The translations under genes and the position numbers were made by a program. A DNA stretch of 64,000 nucleotides from Caulobacteraceae bacterium (lineage in GTDB: Bacteria; Pseudomonadota; Alphaproteobacteria; Caulobacterales; Caulobacteraceae): NCBI GenBank assembly GCA_947441065.1, contig CANESI010000009.1, positions 1-64,000 on the forward strand, given 5' to 3'. The stretch's first letter is position 1; each line of letters starts with the position of its first letter. The notes beneath the pieces were generated by a model. The model was not told where the DNA came from. It saw only the letters and a list, made by a program, of their open reading frames with translations, and did not search any database. This document shows, one piece after another, positions 43,144 through 51,588 of the stretch.

Positions 43144-44766
43144 CTAGGCAACCAAAGCGGCCCCTGAATCCCGCAAGATCGCTTCAATTTCGGTTCCGAT
43201 CCGATTGGGAATTTCCGCCGCTTGTGTAATTTGTACATATTTAAATGTGTTCAGGTCGAAAGGCACTTTGTCCGCGTCGCTCTTCGGCTCGAAAAGGAAG
43301 ATCAACTTGTTCTGTTCGTGGTGCTTCAGCGCGTAACCGGCTTCGATAAAGACGTTCGGGCGTTGGCCGGTTAGATCGCAGATGATGATATCCGACGATG
43401 CGATGGCTTCGTACATTTTCGCATGGATCGGGAAAGTTCCGCCTTCTTCCGTCCCCATATCCACAAGTTCCAATGGGATACCGTGCTTGGCAAGCAGGTT
43501 TGCCAGCGTTTGATTGAGTTGCTCAAGGCGAAGGTTCGCCTTGTTGAATGCGCCGTCCGCTGCATCTTGGGCAGGATACCAACGCGCCAGAAATACGCGC
43601 TTAGGTATTTTTGATTGAGCGGCCTTGAAAGTTTCAAGCAGTTGTTCGGCGGGGGAAAGACGGTTCAGCAGGCTCGTTATGCCCTGCCCGCCCAACCAGT
43701 TTCCAAGGCGGTCCAACACATCCACCGACGCACGTACTTTCTTTTCGTGAGTATCGCCGGATGCTTCCTTCCAAACGCGTGCCGCAAGTTCGAAGAAGCC
43801 GTAAGTGCGACAAAGGGACGGATGGTTCACCGTCAACCGGATCGCAATTTCAGACAGCCCGGCGAACAGATTTTCGGCAAATGTTGTGAGCGTCTGTCGA
43901 TCTTGCGCAATTGTCGCATCCATTGCGATCAAGTTGCGCGCTGATTCCCAAAGCGCGGTCAAAGGTTGATCGCCGAACTTCTCCCTTGTCGGCGCTGCCA
44001 TACCATTCAGCCTAGCCGAAAGGAGCCGGGTAAGGTGCAGATCGGGACTATAGGCAAACTCTTGGTCCGGCTGCATCGCGTGCGCCGGGTTTTGTCCAAG
44101 AAGGAGTTGCAGCCCGTGTTCGGACTCCAAGGGAAGCGCGGTACTGTTGATCGTATGGAAGATCAGAGATTCGGCGAAATCGTCCGCGTCGTCGGCGGGT
44201 GCTCCAAGCAGGATCATGCAAAACGGGGCAAGGTACTTGTTCGGCGTGTTTGGATCGTCCGTCAGTTGTTCGGCCAAATGCAAACGGTGATTGCCATCGA
44301 TACGGCGAACCAGCTTGTCGTTCTTGATTGCCTCAAGGTGATTTCGTTCCATTCGAATGCGCTGAATGCGAAGCGTCGGACTGGAATGTTTGCGGTTGAT
44401 CTGGATTGGGCTTCCGGCCCGGCTTTGGACACCAAGGACGGTTTGGCCAAGGCCGCGATCATCGGGGTTAATCGTGCCTTGTGCCGTTACAAGATCGACC
44501 GGCGAACGCACTGACAAAATGACTTCGGGGATGAAGCGACTATCGCTTAGCTCTAGGTACTTTTTGATATCTTCGGCGTGTTTTTCGGATTCCGGCCTTT
44601 GATGCCCGACGACAGGAACGCCAGCGCCGCCATTTTCCATCTTGTAGGGCGTCGATACGGCGGCAAGGTCGCGAAGATCGGCGTAGCCGCGTACGATCCT
44701 GAAAATCCCAAGGACGCCTTCGGCATACAAGCCTTCGAAATCGATATATTTCCGTGCCCGCGCCAA
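43144..44766 (-). CDS. DGNHR-motif protein with C-terminal NDT/TIR-like domain
   Basis: A 540-residue protein in two parts. The first half (about 50-300) resembles DndB/DGQHR-type domains: YLELSDSRFIPEVILSVRS and LVRRIDGNHRLHLAEQL, where DGNHR replaces the usual DGQHR, followed by a PFCMILLG strand. The C-terminal third (about 390-535) is a nucleoside-deoxyribosyltransferase/TIR-like domain: RVFLARWYPA, HAKMYEAIASSDIIICDLTGQRPNVFIEAGYALKHH, with the likely catalytic Glu in FIEAGYA. The start is TTG, four bases from the stop of the methylase fusion gene; the pair should be cotranscribed. The fusion suggests a DNA-sensing or DNA-modification-linked effector that attacks nucleotides or NAD. Function is inferred. 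Confidence 0.72.
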   Translation of the reverse strand: MARARKYIDFEGLYAEGVLGIFRIVRGYADLRDLAAVSTPYKMENGGAGVPVVGHQRPESEKHAEDIKKYLELSDSRFIPEVILSVRSPVDLVTAQGTINPDDRGLGQTVLGVQSRAGSPIQINRKHSSPTLRIQRIRMERNHLEAIKNDKLVRRIDGNHRLHLAEQLTDDPNTPNKYLAPFCMILLGAPADDADDFAESLIFHTINSTALPLESEHGLQLLLGQNPAHAMQPDQEFAYSPDLHLTRLLSARLNGMAAPTREKFGDQPLTALWESARNLIAMDATIAQDRQTLTTFAENLFAGLSEIAIRLTVNHPSLCRTYGFFELAARVWKEASGDTHEKKVRASVDVLDRLGNWLGGQGITSLLNRLSPAEQLLETFKAAQSKIPKRVFLARWYPAQDAADGAFNKANLRLEQLNQTLANLLAKHGIPLELVDMGTEEGGTFPIHAKMYEAIASSDIIICDLTGQRPNVFIEAGYALKHHEQNKLIFLFEPKSDADKVPFDLNTFKYVQITQAAEIPNRIGTEIEAILRDSGAALVA

Positions 44767-44769
44767 AAT

Positions 44770-47664
44770 TCAGTTCTCCAATACTCGTGTTAGGCTCAAG
44801 AATTTACGTTCAAGTTCAGCCTGTTGTATTGCAATGCTGGCACGCGCAATTCGAATTTTTTCCATAAATTCATGTCTCGATTCAAGCTCTTGACGCTGTT
44901 CATCGATTGAAATGTAAGGAATTCTGATTTCAGCAAGATTGTCGAAGTACATACGCTGCTTAACTCCGCCAACACGGTTAAATGCGACGAGGGCAAGGAA
45001 AAATTCTGTCCTGAGAATTAGCTCCATGTACTCTGGAAGAAACCCTTTTGTAATGCGCCATACCTGATATTCAGGACTAGTGATTGCATCTTCAGGAACG
45101 TCGGGAACTCTACCTAGTGAGCCGACATTTGCGCGCGTCGGGTTGTGGAAGAACCAGTCCTTTCGGATAACCTTATATGGCGCGTTGAAGGTCGCCCCCT
45201 GTTGCAGCCCATTCAGGAACACGCCGTCGCTGTTATTGACGCCGTATACAGGCCATTGTTTATTTGGGAATTCGAACGGTCTGACGGTTTCGTTGCACTC
45301 TTCTATGTAGTCACCTAGGCGTACGAAATCAGGATTCGCCTCTATAAATAACGCAGCCCTTCCTGATTTAATATCCCATTGATCTGATTTAGAATAGCTT
45401 GCCTTCAAGGCGTTCATTTCTGATAGAGATTTTATGCTCTCAACACTTATTTTCTTAACGTTTTCATGAAAATTGATTTCGCTGCGTGTTTCTTTCTTTG
45501 TTTTGAGAAATGATTTATATAATTCTAGGCATGTAATATTGGTATTGGGCTGGTTTTTGTTAGGGTAAAGTTCGTTCTGATCTTCTTCGCCTGTTGCAGT
45601 AATTCCAACTCTTCCTGCTTCAAACATAAAAACCTGATAGTCAAAACTCTCTTTCGCCTTGCGCCGTGACTTAGCAACAATGGTTGCATTCATTTCTGTC
45701 TTGTATTGGCGCAATTTCGTTTGAAATTCTGTCCGAAGCTTCGAATTCCGCTTCACCTTGGCGTCATCAATCGCAGATTCAAGGCGGCGAACTTCTTCGG
45801 TAATTCCCGGCCTTAACTTCGCTTCGATTTCAGCGCTTGCAGCCTTTCGGATCGCTTCAAACCGTTCCTGTTCCTCGGCAGTAAATTTCTGCAGGAAAAG
45901 CAAGGAGCACTTCACGTTTGCGCCGGAACTTATGAAAGTCTCAGGCGGCAGGCTCACAACCGCACGTACAAAGGCGCGGTCTTCGGTGAATTCGCGAACA
46001 TGTGACAGGGACGGATTATTGAAGATGCCTTCCGGCAAAACGATGCCCATGCGCCCGCCCGGCTTGAGCAAATCCAAACACCGTTCAATGAAAAGAATTT
46101 CGGTCTTGATCTTCGCTTTTTCACTCTTGGGCAGTTCGAACAGGCTTGCGATTGGCTTGTTCAGCGCCGCCTTCACCCGCGCTTGAGACTCGCGATAAAG
46201 GTCGCCGTACTCGTCAAGATAGCGCTGTTCGGCTAGCGGGTTTACCGCAAGGTCCGCTTCCAAAATCTTGTCAGTCGGTTCGACATTTGCACCGAAGGGC
46301 GGGTTCGTCAAAATGATATCGAACCGGCCTTCGAAGATGCCATTGACGTTCAGAAAGCCGTCGTGGTGATGAACGCCGCCATGTCCATCACCGTGCATGA
46401 TCATGTTCATCTTGGACGTGCGCGCCATGCGGTCGTTGGCGTCGGTTCCATAAATGCAGCGGTTGGAAAGCTTCCAAGTGCGGGAATTGGGAACCTTCTG
46501 ATCGATCTGCTCTTGAACGTCGTCGAACTTCGCCTTGAGCTTCTTCGCGCGTTCCTCTTCCGATAATGCCGCGTCCGCTTCCAAACTCTGCTTGAATTCG
46601 GCGTACTCGCGATCTGCATCGGCAAGGATTTTTTCGCGGACGATTTCGAAAACACGGATCAAAAAGCCGCCTGATCCGCTTGCCGGATCGCAGACGATTT
46701 CGCCCTCTTGCGGGTCAACCATATGAACCATGAATTCGACGATGGTTCGGGGAGTGAAGAACTGCCCGATTTCGCCCCTGAAGGTACGCCCTAGGAAGCG
46801 CTCAAAGGCAACGCCCTTCACGTCTTCGCTTGTGTCCGAAAGGTTGTATTTTTCCAGCTTGCGAACAATCTCTTCGCCGGTTGCGGGCTTCAGGTTGATG
46901 CGTTCATCATCGCCAAAGATTTTGTCCGTCGCATAAGCGCGCTTGGTTTCCTGAAAGAGCGTATCAAGCGGATTGTCGGCGATTTGCCGGTTCAGCACGT
47001 CAACGGTGAACAGGTTCTCTTTGCTCCTTCGGGTGAGAAGCTGCCGTTCGACATAGACCTTGATGAAAAGCACCTTGGCGATTTCGTCGAATGCCGCTGC
47101 CGGGTCTTTCTTTTCGCGGTTGCGAATGATGTTGTGGCATTGGTGCAATAGGTCCGCGAACTCCTTCTCTTTGAAGGCGCGAAGCTTCGATAAGAGCTCT
47201 TCAATCTCTTTGTCGGTTGAATTTCCGTGCGGGATATTCTCGATTTCTTCGGTGTAACCCGGCAACTTGTCCTTCTTCACGCGCCAATAGCGGGTTTCCC
47301 GCGAATTGTGGGTGACAAAGAAGGGCGCGTTGGCGTGCCGTGCGTAGTGTTCGCCTTGCGTGTAGTCAGCAGGCTTGATTGTCACATTGTCCGATTTGCA
47401 TTCAACGATGATGAACGGTGCCATGTTATTGGCCTTGTCCTTGACCGTCCGCCACAACACAAAATCGGCCCTTGCACTGGCGCTTCCGCGCCCGGTTAAG
47501 TCTAACTCTTCGGAGATTTGATCAATCGAAAAATGGTAGTCGTTCACAAGTACGACCAAGTATTCTTGGCGAACGGTCTCTTCTGGCGTTTCGACAAGCC
47601 ACTTCTTGCGAACATGACTCCAGATTTTGCCTTTCCCGTCGCGCTTGATTTCAATGTTCGTCAT
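44770..47664 (-). CDS. Single-polypeptide restriction-modification enzyme (nuclease, N6-adenine methylase, specificity)
   Basis: A 964-residue fusion. Residues 20-160 resemble the type I HsdR N-terminal nuclease of the PD-(D/E)xK fold (ARADFVLWR, then APFIIVECKSDN with E-x-K). Residues 280-640 are an N6-adenine methylase (GQFFTPRTIVEFMVHM, CDPASGSGGFL motif I, IILTNPPFGA motif IV). Residues 750-964 look like an HsdS target-recognition domain (QWPVYGVNNSDGVFLNG, then FLPEYMELILRTEFF) with a coiled coil at the end. There is no helicase domain, so it is closer to type IIG enzymes than to type I. It starts at an ATG with GGGGAA upstream and heads the defence operon. Confidence 0.85.
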   Translation of the reverse strand: MTNIEIKRDGKGKIWSHVRKKWLVETPEETVRQEYLVVLVNDYHFSIDQISEELDLTGRGSASARADFVLWRTVKDKANNMAPFIIVECKSDNVTIKPADYTQGEHYARHANAPFFVTHNSRETRYWRVKKDKLPGYTEEIENIPHGNSTDKEIEELLSKLRAFKEKEFADLLHQCHNIIRNREKKDPAAAFDEIAKVLFIKVYVERQLLTRRSKENLFTVDVLNRQIADNPLDTLFQETKRAYATDKIFGDDERINLKPATGEEIVRKLEKYNLSDTSEDVKGVAFERFLGRTFRGEIGQFFTPRTIVEFMVHMVDPQEGEIVCDPASGSGGFLIRVFEIVREKILADADREYAEFKQSLEADAALSEEERAKKLKAKFDDVQEQIDQKVPNSRTWKLSNRCIYGTDANDRMARTSKMNMIMHGDGHGGVHHHDGFLNVNGIFEGRFDIILTNPPFGANVEPTDKILEADLAVNPLAEQRYLDEYGDLYRESQARVKAALNKPIASLFELPKSEKAKIKTEILFIERCLDLLKPGGRMGIVLPEGIFNNPSLSHVREFTEDRAFVRAVVSLPPETFISSGANVKCSLLFLQKFTAEEQERFEAIRKAASAEIEAKLRPGITEEVRRLESAIDDAKVKRNSKLRTEFQTKLRQYKTEMNATIVAKSRRKAKESFDYQVFMFEAGRVGITATGEEDQNELYPNKNQPNTNITCLELYKSFLKTKKETRSEINFHENVKKISVESIKSLSEMNALKASYSKSDQWDIKSGRAALFIEANPDFVRLGDYIEECNETVRPFEFPNKQWPVYGVNNSDGVFLNGLQQGATFNAPYKVIRKDWFFHNPTRANVGSLGRVPDVPEDAITSPEYQVWRITKGFLPEYMELILRTEFFLALVAFNRVGGVKQRMYFDNLAEIRIPYISIDEQRQELESRHEFMEKIRIARASIAIQQAELERKFLSLTRVLEN

Positions 47665-47748
47665 TCAATTCCCCGGAAAGGTCGTTGTGTTCTCTTCGAA
47701 ATCAATTCGATGTTGCCGGTTCCGGCGCGAACTGCTTCGATTTGATGC

Positions 47749-47767
47749 TTATCTTAATTTCAGATAC
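47749..47767. promoter_or_regulatory. Operator-like inverted repeat before the restriction-modification gene
   Basis: TTATCT-TAATTTC-AGATAC lies between the XRE gene stop and the fusion gene, 85 bases upstream of its ATG. It matches the element at 48077-48095 in 17 of 19 positions. It is proposed as the binding site of the XRE protein. Confidence 0.6.
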
Positions 47768-47773
47768 CCCAAC

Positions 47774-48025
47774 CTAGCGCATTTTGCTACCCGCTAGTTC
47801 AATGGTTCGCACCACTTCGGCTGCTTCAAATCCCAAAATTCGTGCAATTTGAGTGAGTTCGATCACATCGACGCGACGTTGGCCACTTTCCAGCCGTGCG
47901 ACGAATGACTGGTATTCGCCCAAGGCTTCGGCAAGTTGCGATTGGGTAAAGCCAGCCGCTTCGCGCTTGGCAATCAGCATCGCTATCAACGCCATGTGCT
48001 GTTCCGTCCCTAGCGTCTTCGCCAT
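47774..48025 (-). CDS. XRE-family controller protein of the defence operon
   Basis: This 83-residue helix-turn-helix protein (LIAKREAAGFTQSQLAEALGEYQSFVARLESGQRRVDVIELTQIARILG) has the size and layout of restriction-modification controller (C) proteins and small phage repressors. It is transcribed in the same direction as the downstream fusion gene and flanked on both sides by nearly identical operator candidates. It probably delays restriction until methylation is complete. Confidence 0.88.
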   Translation of the reverse strand: MAKTLGTEQHMALIAMLIAKREAAGFTQSQLAEALGEYQSFVARLESGQRRVDVIELTQIARILGFEAAEVVRTIELAGSKMR

Positions 48026-48076
48026 GCCTTGCCCCGCTTCGATCCAACGGGGACTTCACTTAAATCTGAAATTCAG

Positions 48077-48095
48077 TTATCTTAAATTCAGATAA
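48077..48095. promoter_or_regulatory. Operator-like inverted repeat upstream of the XRE gene
   Basis: TTATCT-TAAATTC-AGATAA has perfect 6-bp arms. It lies 52 bases before the XRE ATG and 10 bases before the divergent small ORF. Next to it (48065-48076) is a related half, ATCTGAAATTCAG, which gives the region a tandem operator look. Confidence 0.65.
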
Positions 48096-48105
48096 TAATT
48101 CGCTG

Positions 48106-48402
48106 TTGGGTGCTGCGTTGGATTGGGAACAAACGCTGAAATGGTCTGCCATTGCATTGGCTACGTCGCCGATTTGGGGCGCGTTCGTATGGGTAGTGTG
48201 GGAAGGCGAGATAAAGCCGCGCTTTATCCCTGAAGCCGAAATCAACGCTTTGGCCAATGCCCACATTGCCCGCTACGGTGAACGCGCGGATGAAATGGCA
48301 TTCATAGAGGAAGATAGAGCATGGCGTTACAGCGATTCCTTCGCGCAAGGAAAATGGAAGCGCGTTCGCCAAGAGATTGACCGTCTATCGTGCGGGCCGT
48401 GA
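48106..48402 (+). CDS. Small conserved element-borne protein with one membrane segment
   Basis: A 98-residue protein with an N-terminal hydrophobic segment (WSAIALATSPIWGAFVWVVW) and a charged cytoplasmic part (RYGERADEMAFIEEDRAWRYSDSFAQGKWKRVRQEI). Similar short proteins occur in alphaproteobacterial prophages and islands; the role is unknown. The start appears to be TTG at 48106, just right of the operator. It is the only gene of the element on the plus strand and overlaps the convergent DUF5681 gene by 18 bases. Confidence 0.6.
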   Translation: MGAALDWEQTLKWSAIALATSPIWGAFVWVVWEGEIKPRFIPEAEINALANAHIARYGERADEMAFIEEDRAWRYSDSFAQGKWKRVRQEIDRLSCGP

Positions 48403-48849
48403 AAGAAGCGGCTGAACCGAGTTCAATGCATTTTCGATGAACTTGCGCCGTTGCTGTTCTTCAAGCAGGCGAACAACGTCGGCGTCGGTGAGTTCGGCAT
48501 AATCAACGACTGGCGCTTCTTCCTGCTTCAGAATGAGTTCGCGCGGGACCAATGACGATACCAGCCGAAGGTATGTCGCCGGGTCTTTCTCGCGTAGCTG
48601 CGCTATGGCTTGCGGCCCGTGCTTGCTGAAATCTTCAACCACAATGGACAACAGGATCTCAGAAAGTCGATTTCGCGCACCGCGCGGACGCCCTGAAGGG
48701 TTGCCACTTTGGCCGGGTTGGAATGGAACGCCCCGCTGTACTTGCGCTGTTTTTTCAGCGACGCCGGGCTGCGCTAACCCTGCTAACGTTGCTAACTCAT
48801 TCGCAGGATTAGCAACATTAGCAGGCAGAGGGGTTTCAATTTTCTTCAT
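48385..48849 (-). CDS. DUF5681 domain protein
   Basis: A 154-residue protein with the DUF5681 motif FQPGQSGNPSGRPRGARNRLSEI (about 45-68), often found in phages near terminase genes and in mobile elements, followed by a charged helical region. The start at 48849 overlaps the DUF3987 stop (ATGA), so translation is coupled. The function is not known. The N-terminal 30 residues (NVANPANELATLAGLAQ) are Ala/Asn-rich. Confidence 0.8.
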   Translation of the reverse strand: MKKIETPLPANVANPANELATLAGLAQPGVAEKTAQVQRGVPFQPGQSGNPSGRPRGARNRLSEILLSIVVEDFSKHGPQAIAQLREKDPATYLRLVSSLVPRELILKQEEAPVVDYAELTDADVVRLLEEQQRRKFIENALNSVQPLLSRPAR

Positions 48850-50363
48850 GGAATGAGCCTCCAAGCTTCCTTGCGACGGGCTCCGTCAACGACGGTTCCG
48901 GGTGCAAGACGTTCAATCCATCCATGCTCAAAAAGGATTTTGATCGCTGCCCGCGCCGCGTCGGCGCTCCGAACATTCGAAGGGCCGTGCTGATAGATGT
49001 AAGAGAGATGAAGCGACGAATTGGGCAGCGATTGCCACCATGTCAGAAGCCGTTGCGCGGATCGAAGTTCAGGTGGAATTGACGCACCATCGGCCAATCG
49101 CAGCATTTCGTTGGCGTAATGGATGGCAAGATTGATGCCGCACTGCATGGCGATCAATGGAACTTCCATCGCGTTCGGATCGTCATAAACTGTCAAAACC
49201 GCTGCAAGCCGCCCGGCATGTTCGGCGAGTTTTCCGGCGAACGCCCTTATCCGAGACAGTGCGCCATCAGGCAGAACGGCTTTTTCGCATTCATCATGGA
49301 ATGCCACCCAAGCCGACTTCGCGTCGGGGTGAAGCTGCATTGGAGGCGGGTCCAAGGCGTCGGGCATGTCCGGGCTTGTGACGGGCGGTCGCATCAACAA
49401 GTAGCGAATGCGTTCGTTGTATCTTTCCAGAATGGCGGACGAACCAGCGGGGGCTTCGCGGTAGAGCCGTGTCCCGGCAGTGCTGTTTGGCGCAACCAAG
49501 AGCATTCGGGCGGTCAAGCCGATACCATCGAACAGGCTTTTGCCGAAAAGTTCATCGGCGATAACGGGTTGCAACATGATATGGGCGCTGCAACGGCGGC
49601 CCGGAAGAAAGGTTGATCCGGTTCCGATGCGTTTTCGCCGGATAGGATCGCCATCCCATAGCGTGTTGAACAACGCCGCCGTTCGCATTTTGCTTTCATC
49701 ACTGAAAGCCGCGCCACCAATCAACACGCCGCCTTCAGCCGTGAAAACCCCAGCGAAGGGCCGTCCACCGGCAAGATGCATCGTTAGGGCCTCGGGCGTG
49801 GGATCGGAAATTATCAGCATCGGGTGCGGCGGCGCTTTGGGTTCCGGCCCAAGTGCATCAAGGGCGGCGCGAAGTGCGTCCGGGTTGCCGGGACTGGCCT
49901 TCTTGGCTTTGTCGCGCGAAAAGTCCCATGCCTCCTTAGCGTTCAAATAGGCAAGCTGTTCGCCTTCGGACTGTTGCCGCCACGCTGTTTCAACTTGTGT
50001 AATCGGTTCCAAGGCGATGCGATCAACGCTGGATTTGCGTTCGCCACTTTCGGCAATCGATACGAACAACCCCGTAAGTGGCTTACGCCCGCCCGCTGGC
50101 AACTTCACGTCGCGTTGCGCCTGAACCGCCAATGTTGCGGCCCCTAACACCGATTGTGCGGCGATTGCCAACGGTGCTTGTGTGCGATGATGAATGGCGA
50201 GCGCCGCATTTTTCAGCGGGCCAAGCGCATCTACGGGAAAATCCAGCGCGGGCGGCAAAGACCGGTAGAGCGGGCGCTTTTCAGGGATTATGGCTTCGAT
50301 TATGGCTTCTTGGGCGAGTTTGGTGCCGTCCTTCGGCGTCCATTTTGATGGAACATCATCCAC
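48846..50363 (-). CDS. DUF3987 (YfjI-like) helicase/primase-associated protein
   Basis: This 505-residue protein has the DUF3987 pattern: LGAATLAVQAQRDVKLPAGGRKPLTGLFVSIAESGERKSSVDR (degenerate P-loop at GERKSS), LIISDPTPEALTMHLAGG, FTAEGGVLIGG and LWDGDPIRRKRIG. The family sits after primase genes in phages and satellites and is thought to be a replication helicase-like ATPase. It overlaps the primase gene by eight bases and drives element replication together with it. Confidence 0.88.
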   Translation of the reverse strand: MDDVPSKWTPKDGTKLAQEAIIEAIIPEKRPLYRSLPPALDFPVDALGPLKNAALAIHHRTQAPLAIAAQSVLGAATLAVQAQRDVKLPAGGRKPLTGLFVSIAESGERKSSVDRIALEPITQVETAWRQQSEGEQLAYLNAKEAWDFSRDKAKKASPGNPDALRAALDALGPEPKAPPHPMLIISDPTPEALTMHLAGGRPFAGVFTAEGGVLIGGAAFSDESKMRTAALFNTLWDGDPIRRKRIGTGSTFLPGRRCSAHIMLQPVIADELFGKSLFDGIGLTARMLLVAPNSTAGTRLYREAPAGSSAILERYNERIRYLLMRPPVTSPDMPDALDPPPMQLHPDAKSAWVAFHDECEKAVLPDGALSRIRAFAGKLAEHAGRLAAVLTVYDDPNAMEVPLIAMQCGINLAIHYANEMLRLADGASIPPELRSAQRLLTWWQSLPNSSLHLSYIYQHGPSNVRSADAARAAIKILFEHGWIERLAPGTVVDGARRKEAWRLIP

Positions 50364-51246
50364 GACGAATGCCCCTACCTACGCTGGCAATGCCGCTTTT
50401 CACCGTGGCAATCGTCTCGCGAATTGGAAGACCGGCATAAGCGCCCGCTTCCGCAAACAGCGCAATTGCAGTCTCTTGAGTGATCAGGCCAGCCTGAACC
50501 ATTTCGCCAGCACGGCAAGCCGCCCAATGCAGTTTGGCATTCCGTTCGCCGGGGCTAGCAAGGGCGGCGGTTCGAACTAAACCCTTCAATCGTTGTCGGA
50601 TCGCTTCCGAAGTTTGATCGCTAAAGTTGGCGCTTCCGGCTTTAAGTTGCGGTTGGGCAATGGGTTTCGCAACCATCTGAGCAAGCCAGCTTGGCAATTC
50701 CGGCAAAGTGTCGTGGCAGATTGCAGCAGCTAGTTGCTCGACTGAAGCATGTAAGAGTGTGTATTGAAGGCCGTTGGCCATCACTGAACCAGCGGCAATA
50801 ATATAGGCATTATCACGAACATCGATGGCAGAGCCTATCTTTGCCTTCGTATCGCCCAACGCATCAGGACGGCGGAAGAGATAATGCAGGCCATATCGTG
50901 GCGTGCGCACATTTGGTATGGAATTCGGATTGAAATTTTGGATCAAAAAATGATCAGCCAAGGCCGAAACACCGTCGCCCTGCCCATGCCTGTCAGCGTC
51001 GATAACGATGATGCCATTTGCAAAGCAAGGTTTCCCGATGACTGCATTTGGCCACCGCTGCCACCAAACGTTGATTTGGTGTTCGTCCGTTGTCGAACGA
51101 TGCATCCCGCCCTCGATATAGGGCGCTTTCGCCGCGCCACCCTTGCTATCAGCTTCCCGGCAAGGAAAAACGACAACGCCATTCCGGGCGTACATAAGCG
51201 CAAGCGCTCGCATGGACGAAGAAGATTGAAATCCAGAACTTAACAT
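50356..51246 (-). CDS. Bifunctional DNA primase/polymerase
   Basis: This 296-residue protein has the Prim-Pol (archaeo-eukaryotic primase) domain at about 10-190: ALMYARNGVVVFPC, ITVDVDAD-like GIIVIDADRHGQGDG with the catalytic Asp pair, TPRYGLHYLFRRPD with the His, and a following helical part (RQRLKGLVRTAALASPGERNAKLHWAACRAGEMV). It should prime and possibly copy the excised element. Its ATG has AAAGG about ten bases upstream. Confidence 0.9.
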   Translation of the reverse strand: MLSSGFQSSSSMRALALMYARNGVVVFPCREADSKGGAAKAPYIEGGMHRSTTDEHQINVWWQRWPNAVIGKPCFANGIIVIDADRHGQGDGVSALADHFLIQNFNPNSIPNVRTPRYGLHYLFRRPDALGDTKAKIGSAIDVRDNAYIIAAGSVMANGLQYTLLHASVEQLAAAICHDTLPELPSWLAQMVAKPIAQPQLKAGSANFSDQTSEAIRQRLKGLVRTAALASPGERNAKLHWAACRAGEMVQAGLITQETAIALFAEAGAYAGLPIRETIATVKSGIASVGRGIRRG

Positions 51247-51251
51247 CTGAA

Positions 51252-51485
51252 TTACCTTTCAGACTTGTTGAGTTCAGATGTGCTGTTGACCGCACGCGTC
51301 ATGCGCGACATGGCCCATGCGTCCAATTCTTCCGGAACATAGACCGGAAACGGCCCAAGTTTTTGGAAGGGCGGTCCACCACCGACACAGGCCAGTTTAG
51401 CCAGTGTATCAGTCGTATAAGCGCCGTAGCGTTCTTGAAGGTAAGCCGCCGCTTTATTGCGCCGAAGATAGATTTTGGTATTCAT
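51252..51485 (-). CDS. AlpA/excisionase-like DNA-binding protein
   Basis: A 77-residue basic protein with a MerR-like HTH (YLRRNKAAAYLQERYGAYTTDTLAKLA and a 'PFQKLGPFPVYVPEELDAWAMSR' wing). This matches HTH_17/AlpA proteins that regulate integrase or help excision. The start at 51485 (MNTKIYLRR) has GGGATGG upstream. It lies next to the primase gene; the XRE-like ATCTGAA half-sites around its stop may add regulation. Confidence 0.82.
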   Translation of the reverse strand: MNTKIYLRRNKAAAYLQERYGAYTTDTLAKLACVGGGPPFQKLGPFPVYVPEELDAWAMSRMTRAVNSTSELNKSER

Positions 51486-51588
51486 TAGAGCCATCCCAAT
51501 CAACACGCATCAATGCGGTGCGATGGCTCACCATTAATCACATTTTTTTGGAGCGTTGGTTGGAAAGGAGTCCGAATAATTCGTCCGT

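Noticed and set aside
43966-44514. 182-residue plus-strand ORF
   Set aside because: Antisense to the DGNHR/NDT-like gene; no independent evidence.
44770-47664. Type I restriction HsdR subunit
   Set aside because: No DEAD-box helicase motifs; the methylase motifs and C-terminal specificity domain make it a type IIG-like fusion.
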